A stretch of DNA of 64,000 nucleotides from Vibrio sp. DW001. GTDB taxonomy: Bacteria > Pseudomonadota > Gammaproteobacteria > Enterobacterales > Vibrionaceae. This document shows, in pieces, positions 63,560 through 64,000 of the stretch. The DNA is taken from NCBI RefSeq assembly GCF_029016285.1, contig NZ_CP091975.1, forward strand, positions 1,612,001 to 1,676,000, given 5' to 3'. The position numbers and the translations under genes were made by a program. Under the pieces are notes generated by a model. It ran no database searches. It had not been told where the DNA came from and was given only the letters and a program-made list of their open reading frames with translations. How positions within the stretch are numbered: position 1 is the stretch's first letter; the number at the start of each line of letters is the position of its first letter.

Positions 63560-64000
63560 ATGGCTCAGAAAAACAAAACGAAAGATAAGATATTAGATGT
63601 AGCGGAGAGCCTATTCGCAGAGCAAGGTTTTAACGATACTTCATTACGAGCGATAACCAGTAAAGCTAATGTGAATTTGGCGTCGGTCAATTATCACTTT
63701 GGAGATAAAAAAACCTTAGTAAGGGCTGTACTTAATCGATACTTAGAAGCTTTTATGCCTGCCGTCGGTGAAGAACTGCGTATTTTAAGCCAAACAGATA
63801 ATTTCTCAATGGAAGACGTATTTTCTTGTTTGAAGAAGCCATTGTTGCAACTCAATGAATTAAGACCTCATGGCGCATCTCGTTTTATGTCATTGATTGG
63901 AAGAGGCTATACCGATGTTCAAGGCCACTTGAGATGGTTTATCACCACCCGATATAATGAAGTGCTCTCTCAATTTACTAATTTGATTGTTAAAGCTAAC
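63560..64000 (+). CDS. psrA: TetR-family regulator, PsrA-like (3' end missing)
   Basis: The first 147 residues of a TetR regulator, cut by the right edge. The helix-turn-helix is at about 12-56: KILDVAESLFAEQGF, then TSLRAITSKANVNLASVNYHFGDKK. The following part (AVLNRYLEAFMPAV, RFMSLIGRGYTDVQGHLRWF) matches the PsrA regulator of Vibrio and Pseudomonas-like bacteria as I remember it, which senses long-chain acyl-CoA and controls beta-oxidation. The ATG has a weak ribosome binding site. Given the pfa cluster in this genome, its targets could include PUFA-related genes, but nothing here shows that. Confidence 0.8.
   Translation, partial: MAQKNKTKDKILDVAESLFAEQGFNDTSLRAITSKANVNLASVNYHFGDKKTLVRAVLNRYLEAFMPAVGEELRILSQTDNFSMEDVFSCLKKPLLQLNELRPHGASRFMSLIGRGYTDVQGHLRWFITTRYNEVLSQFTNLIVKAN

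Overview
The window looks like a chromosomal segment of a marine, EPA/DHA-type polyunsaturated-fatty-acid producing gammaproteobacterium, most likely Vibrionaceae (Vibrio/Photobacterium). The reasons are the pfaABCD cluster, a glucosamine kinase of the Vibrio GspK type, a conserved rplY-radD-rsuA-bcr block, and a PsrA-like TetR gene at the right edge. I see no rRNA, tRNA, CRISPR array, prophage or intact insertion sequence.

Layout. 1-14209: the pfa polyunsaturated fatty acid synthase, with pfaA cut by the left edge and carrying five tandem ACP domains, then pfaB, pfaC, pfaD and a terminator. 14317-15399: a DUF6765-like protein on the minus strand. 15882-25752: a co-directional seven-gene catabolic operon with one unusual combination: sugar-type ABC importer, argininosuccinate-lyase-family C-N/C-O lyase, long PIG-L deacetylase with a 10-G tract, GntR/UTRA regulator and glucosamine kinase. 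I read it as a system for importing and dismantling an N-acyl-glucosamine conjugate, possibly one bearing a C4-dicarboxylate; this is the best candidate for an undescribed pathway here. 25892-27097: aromatic amino acid permease. 27500-32085: AraC regulator, periplasmic amidohydrolase, DUF3299 protein and OprB-like outer membrane porin.

32635-35603 (minus strand): an M24 peptidase, an Asp/Glu-racemase-superfamily protein and an EamA exporter, preceded by an intergenic region with three matching palindromes (ATAGTTAC-N6-GTAACTAT type) and one compound palindrome. 36271-40838: alpha/beta hydrolase, then cyuA (cysteine desulfidase), ridA and cyuP (transporter), a coherent cysteine/2-aminoacrylate module with CRP-like sites and two tandem covarying hairpins. 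41298-45298 (minus): polyamine-type ABC importer. 45671-47541: DUF2804 protein and membrane fatty acid hydroxylase. 47583-47949: apparent decayed gene. 47965-49185: methyltransferase.

49406-53635 is a conserved core block (rplY, radD, rsuA, bcr), followed by a DUF2913-like gene, an SDR/DUF2867 protein, a MATE efflux pump, an AttEFGH-like ABC/FtsX/lipocalin operon, nhaA, and a partial psrA-like regulator. In the nhaA-psrA gap a minus-strand intrinsic terminator with no gene upstream of it suggests an unannotated small RNA.
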